Both the position numbers and the translations under genes were made by a program. From Paenibacillus radicis (ex Xue et al. 2023) (lineage in GTDB: Bacteria > Bacillota > Bacilli > Paenibacillales > NBRC-103111): 64,000 nucleotides of DNA. Shown piece after piece: positions 17,678-26,437 of the stretch (the stretch's first letter is position 1; each line of letters starts with the position of its first letter). Where the stretch lies: positions 186,001-250,000 of the forward strand of contig NZ_JANQBD010000011.1 of the NCBI RefSeq assembly GCF_024722015.1, written 5' to 3'. The notes beneath the pieces were generated by a model. The model was given only the letters and a program-made list of their open reading frames with translations, searched no databases and was not told the origin of the DNA.

Positions 17678-18661
17678 TTATAGTACTAAAAATCCCATCT
17701 TTTCTTTTGTAGCACGAAGCATTTTCTCTGCTTGCACTGAAGCGCGCTCCGCACCCTCACGCAGTATGCTGTGAAGCTCTCCTGAAGCGCGAATATCGCG
17801 ATACCGTTCTTGAATCGGCTCAAGCAGTCCTACTACCTGCTCCGCTAAATCCTTTTTGAACGGTCCGTAGCCTTGCCCATCATACATAGCTTCTATCTCG
17901 GCAACAGGCTTTTTCGAGCATTGAGCGTAAATACTGATTAAGTTGCTGACTTCCGGCTTATTTTGAGGATCGAACTTAACTTCACGCCCGGAATCGGTAA
18001 CGGCACGGCTGATTTTTTTGCGAATAACATCCGGTGCATCCAGCATGGTTATAAAGCTGCCTTGGTTCGGATTGCTCTTGCTCATCTTGTTGGAGGCATC
18101 GTCCAATGACATAACTCGAGCGCCTACTTGGGGGATATAAGGCTCCGGAATCGTATAAGTATCTCCAAAACGCTGATTAAACCGGTGGGCCAAATCACGA
18201 GTCAGCTCCAAGTGCTGCTTCTGGTCATCACCAACCGGAACTAAATCGGCATTGTACAATAATATGTCTGCGGCCATTAGGGAAGGATACGTGAACAGAC
18301 CTGCTCCAACCGAATCTTTACCGGCTGACTTATCTTTAAATTGCGTCATTCGCTCCAGCTCACCCATGTAAGTAAGCGTGGTGAACAACCATCCTAACTC
18401 GGCATGCTGCCGCACGTGGGATTGCAGAAAAACGTTCGCCTTGGACGGATCAATGCCCGCCGCGATGTACAACGCCGCAACGGCCTCGCTTTGCTCACGA
18501 AGTGCAGCCGGCTCCTGCGGCACTGTAATCGCGTGCAGATCGACCACCATAAAGTAACAATCATGTGTATGCTGCAGCTCAGTGAAATTTTTCAATGCCC
18601 CAATATAATTGCCTAACGTTAGCTGTCCGCTTGGCTGCATGCCGGATAGTACTCTTTTCAT
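17678..18661 (-). CDS. trpS: tryptophanyl-tRNA synthetase
   Basis: A 327-residue class I synthetase that charges tRNA-Trp. The N-terminal ATP motif is PSGQLTLGNYIGA (the HIGH equivalent) and the second motif is KMSKSNP near residue 193. The length is normal for bacterial TrpS. GGAGG lies about 8 nt before the ATG. A T-box leader on the same strand (19061-19325) predicts induction by uncharged tRNA-Trp. Unusually, about 400 nt separate the T-box terminator from the start. Confidence 0.97.
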   Translation of the reverse strand: MKRVLSGMQPSGQLTLGNYIGALKNFTELQHTHDCYFMVVDLHAITVPQEPAALREQSEAVAALYIAAGIDPSKANVFLQSHVRQHAELGWLFTTLTYMGELERMTQFKDKSAGKDSVGAGLFTYPSLMAADILLYNADLVPVGDDQKQHLELTRDLAHRFNQRFGDTYTIPEPYIPQVGARVMSLDDASNKMSKSNPNQGSFITMLDAPDVIRKKISRAVTDSGREVKFDPQNKPEVSNLISIYAQCSKKPVAEIEAMYDGQGYGPFKKDLAEQVVGLLEPIQERYRDIRASGELHSILREGAERASVQAEKMLRATKEKMGFLVL

Positions 18662-18827
18662 TTTTTGTTTCCTCCGTTATCTTATATTTTTATTTTTGCT
18701 TTTTCTCTCTCGGACTCTTGTGCCCTTACGCTCTTACGCTCTTGCTCTCTAGTAATCCCACTTTTTTTCGTTTGAAAAACGTACAGCCCTGCGAGAGAGC
18801 CTCCAAATCTCGCCTGAAGCCCTTCCC

Positions 18828-18994
18828 CTAGCGTTGAAAAGTGTGAGTGGAGGGAGCAAGGGAATGTGCGGAGAGTTTACGTGCCGCCTTTGAAAACGGG
18901 TTATTACCTTAATCGAGTCCAATCAGATAACCCGTTTTCAACAGCGGCCGCAGCACATCCCTTCCCCCGGAACTCACACAGCTTTCAACACTAA
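18828..18994. repeat. ~165-bp imperfect palindromic element (copy 1)
   Basis: The ends CCTAGCGTTGAAA and TTTCAACACTAAG are complementary; GTGTGAG (18841) pairs with CTCACAC (18973); an inner stem TGAAAACGGGTTAT (18891) pairs exactly with ATAACCCGTTTTCA (18927). No coding capacity. It sits between the T-box and trpS. An element with related arms lies at 38383-38562, so it looks like a small non-autonomous repeat family (MITE- or REP-like). Confidence 0.6.
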
Positions 18995-18999
18995 GGTTT

Positions 19000-19030
19000 T
19001 AAAGGGTTTAAAGGGTTAAAAAGGGTTAGC
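19000..19030. repeat. AAACCCT-like short tract
   Basis: A run of three to four imperfect (T)AAAGGGTT units (AAACCCTT on the minus strand) borders the palindromic element. A similar tract lies at 38646-38715. Confidence 0.5.
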
Positions 19031-19060
19031 GGCAACTCTCCCAAGCACTTTTTCGAACGC

Positions 19061-19325
19061 AAAAAAGCCTCCGCCAAAGGGACGAAGGACCGTGGTGCCA
19101 CCCTATTTCGTTTTCCGCCGGACATCAATCGCGGCAAAAAACCTTAAGCTCCTGTAACGGGGAGCCCCCGGAGCGGCATTAGACCCGTCGTGTTAAGCCG
19201 TAGTCATGTTATGACAACGTCTCCCGCACGCATCGTTCAACCGTCAGCTCAAGGATCCATTCGACGTAAGCTATCTACCGGTTCTCAGCTGCCACCGGCT
19301 CTCTGAAAGAATCGCCATCGTTTAC
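19061..19325 (-). promoter_or_regulatory. T-box leader (Trp-specific) upstream of trpS
   Basis: On the minus strand the T-box AGGGTGGCACCACGG lies at 19090-19104, directly followed by a terminator hairpin and six U (19061-19066). Its UGGC bulge should pair with GCCA of tRNA-Trp (discriminator G). Upstream lie stem I elements: an AGAGAG and GGTGGCA...ACCGG region, and a GAATGG in which TGG (19257-19259) is the likely Trp specifier codon. Uncharged tRNA-Trp should favour the antiterminator and so expression of trpS. Confidence 0.9.
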
Positions 19326-19510
19326 TTGTTCCTGTCATTGCTTGTTTGTTTTATTATCATAATCAATGCCGTCCGTTCTGTCAATTCGACCATAAGCCGC
19401 TCGTGCCTTCATCCAGGCTTGGGCGTTTTTTTTCGTTCTGCATGTCCTATGTACGTACTTTTTGACATAAGCTATAATAATAATTACGAATACGGGAGGG
19501 GAAATGTCCA

Positions 19511-20710
19511 TTGCATTCGAAAGTCCAACGCATAACTACCAATGTACTAGCACTCATTTGCCTTGTTCTATTGTTCCTTATTTTTACTCAAAAGCAGCAG
19601 CCTACTTTAACTTTTATAAACAGCGACAATCTCCAAAACTTTAAAACATTATTTTTAAGCATCATTCTCGAAGCCTTCCCGTTCATTCTGCTTGGGGTGC
19701 TCGTATCGGCCTTGCTCCAAATGTTTGTTTCCGAGCAAACGATACGCAGGCTGGTGCCCAAAAACCCGCTTCTGGGTATTTTGTTCGCCTGCCTGGTCGG
19801 TATTATATTTCCATTGTGCGAATGCGGTATGATTCCGGTAATCCGAAGATTGCTGCGTAAAGGCATGCCTCTTTATGTGGCAATTGTTTTTATACTGGTT
19901 GGACCCATTATTAACCCAGTTGTTTATGCATCCACCTTCATGGCCTTCCGCACCCGCCCGGAAATTGCTTACTCCCGTATGGCTCTTGCTTTTATCGTTG
20001 CCATTGTAATCGGATTAATCATTTACCGGTATTTCAAATTCAGTCCCTTACGCGGAACACTTTCACTTGGGCTGACAGAGCAGCATGGACACCACAGTCA
20101 CGATCACGGTCATGATCATAGTCATGATCACAATCACAACCACGGACATCATAATCACACAGATCATGACCACCATCAAGCACATTTGACAGAAAGCAAG
20201 CCGCAGCAAGTACACCAGCATGGGGCTGATCCCAGCACCAACAATAAGCAGCAAGCTCATCAGCATAGCCATCATCACGATCATAGCCATTCAGGCTTTA
20301 CCGGACGATTGTTCGGAGTGCTCGGGCACGCTTCCGATGAATTTTTTGACATGGGTAAATACTTGATGTTCGGGGCCTTCATTACAGCCGTTATTCAAAC
20401 GCTAGTTGATCGGGAAAGTCTCGTTTCCATCGGGCAAGGCGCCCTTGGATCGCATTTATTTATGATGGGCTTTGCTTTTATTTTATCCTTGTGCTCTACT
20501 TCGGACGCGTTCGTAGCCTCCTCCTTCGGCTCAACCTTCACTACAGGCTCTCTACTGACGTTTCTTGTTTTCGGACCGATGCTCGATATTAAAAGCTTAC
20601 TAATGCTGCTGTCCACCTTCCGTACCAAGTTTGTTTTGGCGTTATCCGGGTTAGTCATCGTTGTAGTGTTAGTCTGCTCCCTTTTGTTTGAACGAATATT
20701 TTTTGCATAA
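19511..20710 (+). CDS. permease, DUF318/YraQ family (YcgR-like) with His-rich loop
   Basis: A 399-residue membrane protein with about eight to ten helices. Family motifs are FPLCECGMIPV (around residue 100) and the C-terminal LCSTSDAFVASSF. Between the two halves lies a cytoplasmic or external loop (about 190-265) very rich in His (DHGHDHSHDH and more), which suggests divalent metal binding. The start is TTG with GGGAGGGG 9 nt upstream. It is followed after 29 nt by a TIGR03943 gene, as in the B. subtilis ycgR-ycgQ pair. A metal-related transport role is inferred. Confidence 0.82.
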   Translation: MHSKVQRITTNVLALICLVLLFLIFTQKQQPTLTFINSDNLQNFKTLFLSIILEAFPFILLGVLVSALLQMFVSEQTIRRLVPKNPLLGILFACLVGIIFPLCECGMIPVIRRLLRKGMPLYVAIVFILVGPIINPVVYASTFMAFRTRPEIAYSRMALAFIVAIVIGLIIYRYFKFSPLRGTLSLGLTEQHGHHSHDHGHDHSHDHNHNHGHHNHTDHDHHQAHLTESKPQQVHQHGADPSTNNKQQAHQHSHHHDHSHSGFTGRLFGVLGHASDEFFDMGKYLMFGAFITAVIQTLVDRESLVSIGQGALGSHLFMMGFAFILSLCSTSDAFVASSFGSTFTTGSLLTFLVFGPMLDIKSLLMLLSTFRTKFVLALSGLVIVVVLVCSLLFERIFFA

Positions 20711-20739
20711 CCTACTCATATAAAAAGGAGCGTGCTATT

Positions 20740-21750
20740 GTGAGTCCGCGTATTTATAGCTTGCATCATTTTATCAAAGCTTCCATCCTGTTTGGCTTTG
20801 CCATGTACATAGTCCATCTGGTCAGAACAGATAACATCTTGTTTTATATTGCTCCGCGGATGGTTGATTATGTCAAATGGTCCGCTGTCGCTTTTTACGC
20901 CATTGCCGTGTATCAGGTGTACCAGGCTATTCGGGCGTTCTTCGGCTCTGCCGCTGCTTGCGATTGTGATCATGATCATACTCCCTCCTCATCCTTGCTC
21001 AAAAACACGGTTATCTACGGGTTGTTTTTCTTTCCGCTGCTGCTTGGCTTTCTTCTCCCCGATACATCGATGGGCAGCAGTCTTGCGGCTAAGAAAGGAA
21101 TGAACTTGAGCAGCTCGAGCAATGTGAAAAAGGAAGCGTCCTCCACGGCGCCGTCAGCACCTGTTCCTAACCCGGCAGCTCCATCATCAGGAGGCGCGGC
21201 TTCAAGCAATGGCTCTGGAACGACAGGCTCTGCTGCTGCACCAGGAGCTGCTGTAACGCCCGGAGATTCAGCCGGAAAGACTGCTCCTTCCTCTTCAGGG
21301 AATCAAGATGCCATGTTCCCATCGGACAGATTCACCGAGCATTATGCTAAATATGCCAAGGAATTGTACAAATCCGGAGTCATTCCGGTCAAAGAAAACA
21401 TGTATATCGAAACGCTCACTACCCTCGACTTATATTTGGATCAATTTATCGGGAAAAAGCTGGAGTTAACCGGATTTGTATACCGTCAAGAGGATATGAA
21501 GGATAACCAGTTCGTCGTCGGCCGTTTCTCTATTCAATGCTGCTCCGCGGATGCCTCGCCATTTGGAGTCCTTGTGGAATATGACCGCGCCAAAAATTTT
21601 GCTGATGATTCCTGGGTAACCGTTACAGGCACGATTCAAAAAACGAAGTTCAACGACATGGACATCATGCTGCTAAAAGTAGAAAAGGTAGCCAAAGCGG
21701 AACCGGCTAAAACACAATACGTTTACCCTAATATTGATTTCGGCACATAG
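20740..21750 (+). CDS. TIGR03943 family membrane protein (YcgQ-like)
   Basis: A 336-residue protein with two to three N-terminal hydrophobic segments, one short acidic/His patch (CDCDHDH), a low-complexity Ala/Ser/Gly/Pro linker (about 125-190) and a C-terminal soluble domain containing the family motif SIQCCSADASPFG. The start is GTG with AAAGGAG 9 nt upstream. It always partners a YcgR-type permease, as here. The function of the pair is not known; the Cys pair could bind metal or take part in redox chemistry. Confidence 0.82.
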   Translation: MSPRIYSLHHFIKASILFGFAMYIVHLVRTDNILFYIAPRMVDYVKWSAVAFYAIAVYQVYQAIRAFFGSAAACDCDHDHTPSSSLLKNTVIYGLFFFPLLLGFLLPDTSMGSSLAAKKGMNLSSSSNVKKEASSTAPSAPVPNPAAPSSGGAASSNGSGTTGSAAAPGAAVTPGDSAGKTAPSSSGNQDAMFPSDRFTEHYAKYAKELYKSGVIPVKENMYIETLTTLDLYLDQFIGKKLELTGFVYRQEDMKDNQFVVGRFSIQCCSADASPFGVLVEYDRAKNFADDSWVTVTGTIQKTKFNDMDIMLLKVEKVAKAEPAKTQYVYPNIDFGT

Positions 21751-21770
21751 GACTGCGTATAAAACCAACC

Positions 21771-21804
21771 AGGCTCGCTTGTTATTATGGAGCCTCTCCT
21801 TTTT
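21771..21804 (+). terminator. terminator after the ycgRQ-like pair
   Basis: AGGCTC (21771-21776) pairs with GAGCCT (21789-21794), followed by CTCCTTTTT. Confidence 0.65.
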
Positions 21805-21813
21805 ACCTGATGA

Positions 21814-21852
21814 CACAGCTGCGCTCCTTTTGTTACAATAGGAGCGCAGCTG
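21814..21852. promoter_or_regulatory. perfect 13-bp inverted repeat over a possible promoter
   Basis: ACAGCTGCGCTCC (21814-21826) pairs with GGAGCGCAGCTGT (21840-21852). The loop holds TTGTTACAAT, which could be an extended -10 box. There is no U-run, so an operator for the epimerase gene is likelier than a terminator. No regulator can be named. Confidence 0.4.
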
Positions 21853-21904
21853 TTAGGTTAATTATGGAATTTAAAAATACAGCCCTACAAAGGAGCCCAA
21901 ACTT

Positions 21905-22864
21905 ATGGCTAAACAAATTGATTGGCAGGGAACTCCGGCTTACATTCTGGAAAACGATCAACTGATCGTCTCCATTTGCCCTGCTATTGGCAACAATGTT
22001 TACAGCATTTGGGATAAAAAATTGCAGCGGGAGCTGCTTCGCACACCCGAGAGTCCAACTGCGATGACTGAACAATTTGTTCAGTATGGAACGCCGATTC
22101 TAATGCCGCCTAATCGGATTCGCAAAGGCAATTTCCAATTTGACGGACGCAATTATCAATTCAACATTACCCAGCAAAATACCGGGAACCATATCCATGG
22201 CGTTATAAGGCAGCAGTCTTGGACAGTGACTCAGGCTGGTGTGTCAGAGGATGGCAAGCTGTTCATCACATCCTCATTCAATTTGAACGATGATGTTAAT
22301 GTACAACGTCAATACCCGCATGCGCTGGAATTAGAAGTAACTTATACACTTGATGGCAGTGAGCTGATTCACTCGCTGAAGGCTACGAATAGAGGAACAG
22401 AAACAGCTCCATTCGGCTATGGTCTGCATACATGGTTTCTGTTGGACGGTAAACCGGAAAGCTGGAAGCTGCAGCTGCCAGTCAGCGGAATTTGGGAATT
22501 GGATGAGCAAAATATCCCGACAGGAGAGATTATTCCGCTAGGCCGCTATGATGCTTTGATCGAAGGAAATGCGCTGAGCGGCCATGACATGGACACCGTC
22601 TTCCAGGTTGGAGACAATCCGTGCATCGCAATTTTATCCAGAGATGACGTCGAAATTCGTTACAGCGGGTCTGACCTCTTTAAGCAATGGGTTATTTATA
22701 CAAAGGGTGAAGCCCATGATTTCATTTGTCTGGAGCCCTATACTTGGGTTACTAATGCCCCGAATATAGATCAACCAGCAGAAGTAACCGGTGTTCGCGG
22801 AATTCAGCCAGGCAATACCTTAGAATTGGAAGTTGCCTTAAGGATTGTATATAAAACATCCTAA
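21905..22864 (+). CDS. aldose 1-epimerase family protein
   Basis: A 319-residue galactose mutarotase-like protein that interconverts alpha and beta anomers of aldoses. It is soluble, with the conserved GNHIHGV (first catalytic His), GYGLHTWF (second His) and a C-terminal ICLEPYTWVTNAPN, in which Glu would be the base. The pattern is that of the YjhB/GalM-like bacterial subfamily. AAAGGAG precedes the ATG by about 9 nt. It is monocistronic, convergent with the glycosidase gene, and the two share the terminator at 23017. Confidence 0.88.
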   Translation: MAKQIDWQGTPAYILENDQLIVSICPAIGNNVYSIWDKKLQRELLRTPESPTAMTEQFVQYGTPILMPPNRIRKGNFQFDGRNYQFNITQQNTGNHIHGVIRQQSWTVTQAGVSEDGKLFITSSFNLNDDVNVQRQYPHALELEVTYTLDGSELIHSLKATNRGTETAPFGYGLHTWFLLDGKPESWKLQLPVSGIWELDEQNIPTGEIIPLGRYDALIEGNALSGHDMDTVFQVGDNPCIAILSRDDVEIRYSGSDLFKQWVIYTKGEAHDFICLEPYTWVTNAPNIDQPAEVTGVRGIQPGNTLELEVALRIVYKTS

Positions 22865-22882
22865 CCCAGCTGTGAACGGCAT

Positions 22883-23014
22883 AGATGCACTTAACTGCAT
22901 CTAGAGAAGGGATGCCGACGATTGTATGGACCATGATTGGTAAAAATACGATCATTATGACCCCTATGCAATCGTCGAGGCTGCACCTAAGATGCACTAA
23001 CTGTAACTGCATCT
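22883..23014. repeat. nested inverted repeats between convergent genes
   Basis: Two hairpins of the form AGATGCA-loop-TGCATCT (22883-22902 and 22990-23014) flank GACGATTG (22917) ... CAATCGTC (22969). The whole could fold as a multi-branch RNA or be a small repeat element. It is directly followed by a terminator. Confidence 0.5.
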
Positions 23015-23016
23015 TT

Positions 23017-23063
23017 AACAACAAAAACAACCTTGGCAGCCTGCCAAGGTTGTTTTTGTTGTT
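23017..23063. terminator. strong bidirectional terminator
   Basis: A perfect 23-bp inverted repeat centred on CTTGGCAG/CTGCCAAG with A-rich 5' and T-rich 3' flanks that can give U-runs on both strands. It serves the epimerase gene and the convergent glycosidase gene. Confidence 0.9.
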
Positions 23064-23132
23064 GCCTATAGTTCACCTCCAGCTTAAACGTATGCTTTCT
23101 TGTTGCAAGTAACTACCACAGGAATCCTCTGC

Positions 23133-25214
23133 TTATACGAGTCTGGCCAATTCAACATCTCTGCGCACATCATCAGCATAATACGGATACCCAAAGGTAT
23201 GCTTCACCCTTGCCATATAGTAGGGCTTGTTATGCAAGCTCCACAAGTAACCGAGCCTATCCCAATGGCCGCAAGCTTCCTCCAGCAATGCTACTGCCCG
23301 CTCCTTATGGGTAACATCACCCGTGTGCTTGTATCTGTTCAACTCTAAAGCCGCACCAAACTTACACAAGTAGTAGCGCCCCATCGCAGCATAGGATTTC
23401 AAATCATGCAGCGTGCATTCCGCATGACCGCCCTTCCATTCCCCAAGGCTTGAATCCAGCTGCTGAGCCGCTTGTTCCGCGGCCGAGGAAGACTCCTCCA
23501 GTATTTGCAAAATATCAGTCGGAGCTTCTTCATATTGAAGCATCCGTTCGTTAATCCTTCCCTCTGCTTCTGCTTGAGCAAATTCAGGCAAGCCCATCAC
23601 TCCAACTCCCGGCATCGGGACTGCTTCTACAAAATCCAGTATCGTTTTAAAGCCGCTTACTTGAGACAAGCAGCTCTCCGCATGCCATTGAAAGTCATAA
23701 TCGATCCAGAATAACCGATTCACAGCAGGAATTATGCGCGAAGCCTTCCTAAGCCCATCCAGAAAAACGGGAGCATGCTCCGGTCCATAATGACCCTCCT
23801 GTAAATGCGTCCATGTCTCATCATCGGTCTGTGGATCGTAGGATAGCCGCCCCCACAGCTGGAACTGAAATAAATGCCGTTCAAAATCATACTTCCATGT
23901 TTTGTGCCCGTGATCAACATGTTGAAAATCACTTCCCCAGATATAGCCGTCCGCTCCCCAATAGAAGCCTTTTACATAAGGCTTCTGCATCCCCAACACA
24001 TAAGAACGCACGAAGTCCGGATCGCCCCAACGGTGAGTAAATACATCATCATTGCGAACCGTAAATAACACCTGAGTGGTGGATAGATCAATTCCGTTCC
24101 ATGCATTCCACAGCTTCTCAAACTGAGGTTGGGGATGCGAATAACAGTGGGCATTGGAATATTTCCAGCTGATGTAGAACTGCGACGGATCGAACCGAGT
24201 CTGCACCAGCTCTTTAATTTCCTTACCTGCATTCTGCATATTCGTACGATGGATAAACGGGATTTCCCTTCCCGATTGCTTGATAGCTTCTACATAAGTG
24301 TCGACAATCCACTGTTCTCGTTCGTAACCAGAACCGTCCATCCATTCGCTGGCAGAGGTGCCAAGCCCCTTAAGCTCTGGATAGGTTAGCAATAGTTGCA
24401 GCACCATTTCGCGGATATAGTCTCGAATCACTTCAGACTGTCCGCGGTAGCGATTGAGTGGCAATCCTACCCGATGAATCAGATCATCGTACATATTGCC
24501 GTAATCCCCTACATTCTCAGGCAAGCCCAATCCCTTAGCCACCTCAGGAGTCAGGCGTATATTCCAAGTGAATAAATAAACATCAATGCCTCGATTTGCC
24601 GCATACCGGAATAATTCACGAAAAAACCGGATATTCCGATCAATCTCTACATCACTGAACGGATTCGCTGCGCGAAATTTCGAGGATACCACCATTAGAT
24701 GATACGGATGCTCTGACCATAAGCTGAGACAATTATATCGGTTCAATGCAAGCATATCGATAAAGGCACGCCAATACTCCATATCCATACAAGTCTCTAA
24801 ATTACGTACGAACGGATCTCCATCATCGAACGGAGCATAAGGAAGATTATATTTAATCCCGCGTATGCCAAGCGCCGGCTTATTGCTGATCTCGGCTCCA
24901 TCATCAAGCGTGGCCCCGCGTGCCAGCCGTTCTGCCCATTCCAAACAGCCATACATCACTCCCCGCGAATCCGAGCCTTCTATATGAATACGCTCCCCGG
25001 AACGATAAATACGATACGCTTGATCTTCATAACGGGGTGACTGGTTTCTTGGCGTATGCACTTTCTGAATGATAATACCACTCACAGGCAGCACTACCGT
25101 TCCTTGTCCATTAAATTGCTCAATAAAATAACTGCCTTGACGCTCCAAGCTTTTCTTAAGCTGCTCGACACCAAAACAAATCGAGGCATCACGATGATCA
25201 TAAATGAGTTTCAT
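23133..25214 (-). CDS. putative glycoside hydrolase with GH20/GH67-type N-terminal domain
   Basis: A 693-residue cytoplasmic protein (no signal peptide). The first 120 residues resemble the zincin-like domain found before GH20 and GH67 barrels (YRIYRSGERIHIEGSDSRGVMYGCLEWAE). A barrel follows, with RGIKYNLPYAP, a long RYNCLSLWSEHPYHL and ELKGLGTSASEWMDG, where acidic residues could be catalytic. The C-terminal 150 residues are helical. No subfamily is recognised and the substrate is unknown. GGGAGG precedes the ATG. It is divergent from the IclR gene. Confidence 0.7.
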   Translation of the reverse strand: MKLIYDHRDASICFGVEQLKKSLERQGSYFIEQFNGQGTVVLPVSGIIIQKVHTPRNQSPRYEDQAYRIYRSGERIHIEGSDSRGVMYGCLEWAERLARGATLDDGAEISNKPALGIRGIKYNLPYAPFDDGDPFVRNLETCMDMEYWRAFIDMLALNRYNCLSLWSEHPYHLMVVSSKFRAANPFSDVEIDRNIRFFRELFRYAANRGIDVYLFTWNIRLTPEVAKGLGLPENVGDYGNMYDDLIHRVGLPLNRYRGQSEVIRDYIREMVLQLLLTYPELKGLGTSASEWMDGSGYEREQWIVDTYVEAIKQSGREIPFIHRTNMQNAGKEIKELVQTRFDPSQFYISWKYSNAHCYSHPQPQFEKLWNAWNGIDLSTTQVLFTVRNDDVFTHRWGDPDFVRSYVLGMQKPYVKGFYWGADGYIWGSDFQHVDHGHKTWKYDFERHLFQFQLWGRLSYDPQTDDETWTHLQEGHYGPEHAPVFLDGLRKASRIIPAVNRLFWIDYDFQWHAESCLSQVSGFKTILDFVEAVPMPGVGVMGLPEFAQAEAEGRINERMLQYEEAPTDILQILEESSSAAEQAAQQLDSSLGEWKGGHAECTLHDLKSYAAMGRYYLCKFGAALELNRYKHTGDVTHKERAVALLEEACGHWDRLGYLWSLHNKPYYMARVKHTFGYPYYADDVRRDVELARLV

Positions 25215-25389
25215 TGGACATTTCCTCCCAAAAAATTTATAAGCTTGCTCACCACTGCCTTGCTGGTCTCATGTTAGCATTGAGCTAAACGGCATAACAG
25301 AGACACTTTTTGTCCTAAGCGATCAAGCCGCAAAAGTGCATGGTTTGACTAGGATTAAAAGGTGATGATAAGATATCGGTACACTATAA

Positions 25390-25402
25390 TGAACTAATTT
25401 CA
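25390..25402. promoter_or_regulatory. TGAACT-type operator upstream of the iclR gene
   Basis: TGAACTAATTTCA, a 13-bp imperfect palindrome 26-38 nt before the regulator start. Two related sites lie at 26379 and 26398, upstream of the enzyme genes. This predicts autoregulation by the IclR protein. Confidence 0.55.
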
Positions 25403-25427
25403 CTATTTAATATAGAAGCACAGAGAA

Positions 25428-26213
25428 ATGGATGGGACTTTAATGGATAAAAAATATTGGGTGCCGGCATTAGAAAAAGCGCACGCAGTCACACGGCTTG
25501 TGGCTGAAGAGCCCGGCCAACTGAAGCTGACAGATTTATGCAAGCGGCTCGACATTAGCAAGAGCTCTATGTTCTCTCTGCTGCAAACTATGGAAGCCCT
25601 CCATTGGCTGGCCCGCGATCGTTCCGATACTTACACCCTCGGCATGCATTTTGGAATGATGGGCAGCGCCTTCTTCCGGCAGTTCGATTTGATCGATGCT
25701 TTCCGCAAGGAAGCTCCTTCTTATATGCGGGAGGTTAATGAATCGATACAGCTTGCAAGCTTAGAGGGGAATGAAATTGTTTATATGGCCAAGGAAGCGG
25801 CCCCTTCTCTTGTGCAGATGGTATCAGGCCCAGGCACGCGGCTGCCCGCCCATGCGACAGGGCTTGGGAAAATGCTGCTGTCCTCCCTCGATGAATCCCA
25901 GCTTGGGCTGCTCTATTCTGAGGATTCCTTGTCAAGCCTGACTCCCTTTACTTTAAGGACCAAGCAGGAGCTGTTCAGGCAGCTTGCTGCTATTCGGCAG
26001 CAAGGCTATGCCCTTGACCTCCAGGAAGGAGTTATGGGCTTCAATTGTATTGCCGTGCCCGTCTACCAATCAGGCAATAAGATGATAGCCGCGATCAGCT
26101 TCTCTATGCCTCTGCATAATTGGGAGGAGAAGCGTGAACAGGCTCTGAAGCTCATCCTTAGCCTCGCGAACAAGCTCTCCTTCAGCACGAATGCCGCAAG
26201 CGAACTTGAATAA
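25428..26213 (+). CDS. IclR family transcriptional regulator
   Basis: A 261-residue regulator. The N-terminal winged helix-turn-helix (KLTDLCKRLDISKSSMFSLLQTMEAL) is followed by an effector domain with GPGTRLPAHATGLGKMLLSS and a C-terminal EGVMGFNCIAVPV. The start may be 25428 or the in-frame ATG at 25443; neither has a strong RBS. It lies upstream of a fumarylacetoacetate-hydrolase-like gene and malate synthase and shares operator-like palindromes with them. It probably controls this small regulon in response to an organic acid such as glyoxylate (inference). Confidence 0.92.
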   Translation: MDGTLMDKKYWVPALEKAHAVTRLVAEEPGQLKLTDLCKRLDISKSSMFSLLQTMEALHWLARDRSDTYTLGMHFGMMGSAFFRQFDLIDAFRKEAPSYMREVNESIQLASLEGNEIVYMAKEAAPSLVQMVSGPGTRLPAHATGLGKMLLSSLDESQLGLLYSEDSLSSLTPFTLRTKQELFRQLAAIRQQGYALDLQEGVMGFNCIAVPVYQSGNKMIAAISFSMPLHNWEEKREQALKLILSLANKLSFSTNAASELE

Positions 26214-26261
26214 CGCTGGTGAAGCCTCCAAGTGCTCGCATGAATCCCAAATCGGAAACAG

Positions 26262-26308
26262 AAGGACCTCTAATTCCACTGGCAATGTGGAATTAGAGGT
26301 CCTTTTAT
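26262..26308. terminator. terminator after the iclR gene
   Basis: AAGGACCTCTAATTCCAC (26262-26279) pairs perfectly with the 18 nt at 26287-26304, followed by TTTATTC. Confidence 0.9.
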
Positions 26309-26378
26309 TCTAAAAACATTCTTTGTCTTCATATTGACCCCACATATTGATGGTGATATATTTATTATACGATTTTAT

Positions 26379-26412
26379 TGAACTTAGTTCATTATATTGA
26401 ACTTAAATTTCA
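26379..26412. promoter_or_regulatory. two TGAACT-type operators upstream of the FAH-family gene
   Basis: TGAACTTAGTTCA (26379-26391, perfect but for the centre) and TGAACTTAAATTTCA (26398-26412), 6 nt apart and about 26 nt before the ATG. They match the palindrome upstream of the iclR gene, so they are likely IclR binding sites. Confidence 0.6.
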
Positions 26413-26437
26413 TTAACTAAAGGGAGATGATGAACCG

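Noticed and set aside
20063-20290. Open frame rich in Met, Val and Ile on the minus strand
   Set aside because: It is the complement of the His-rich loop of the permease gene. CAT/GTG-type codons give Met/Val runs on the other strand.
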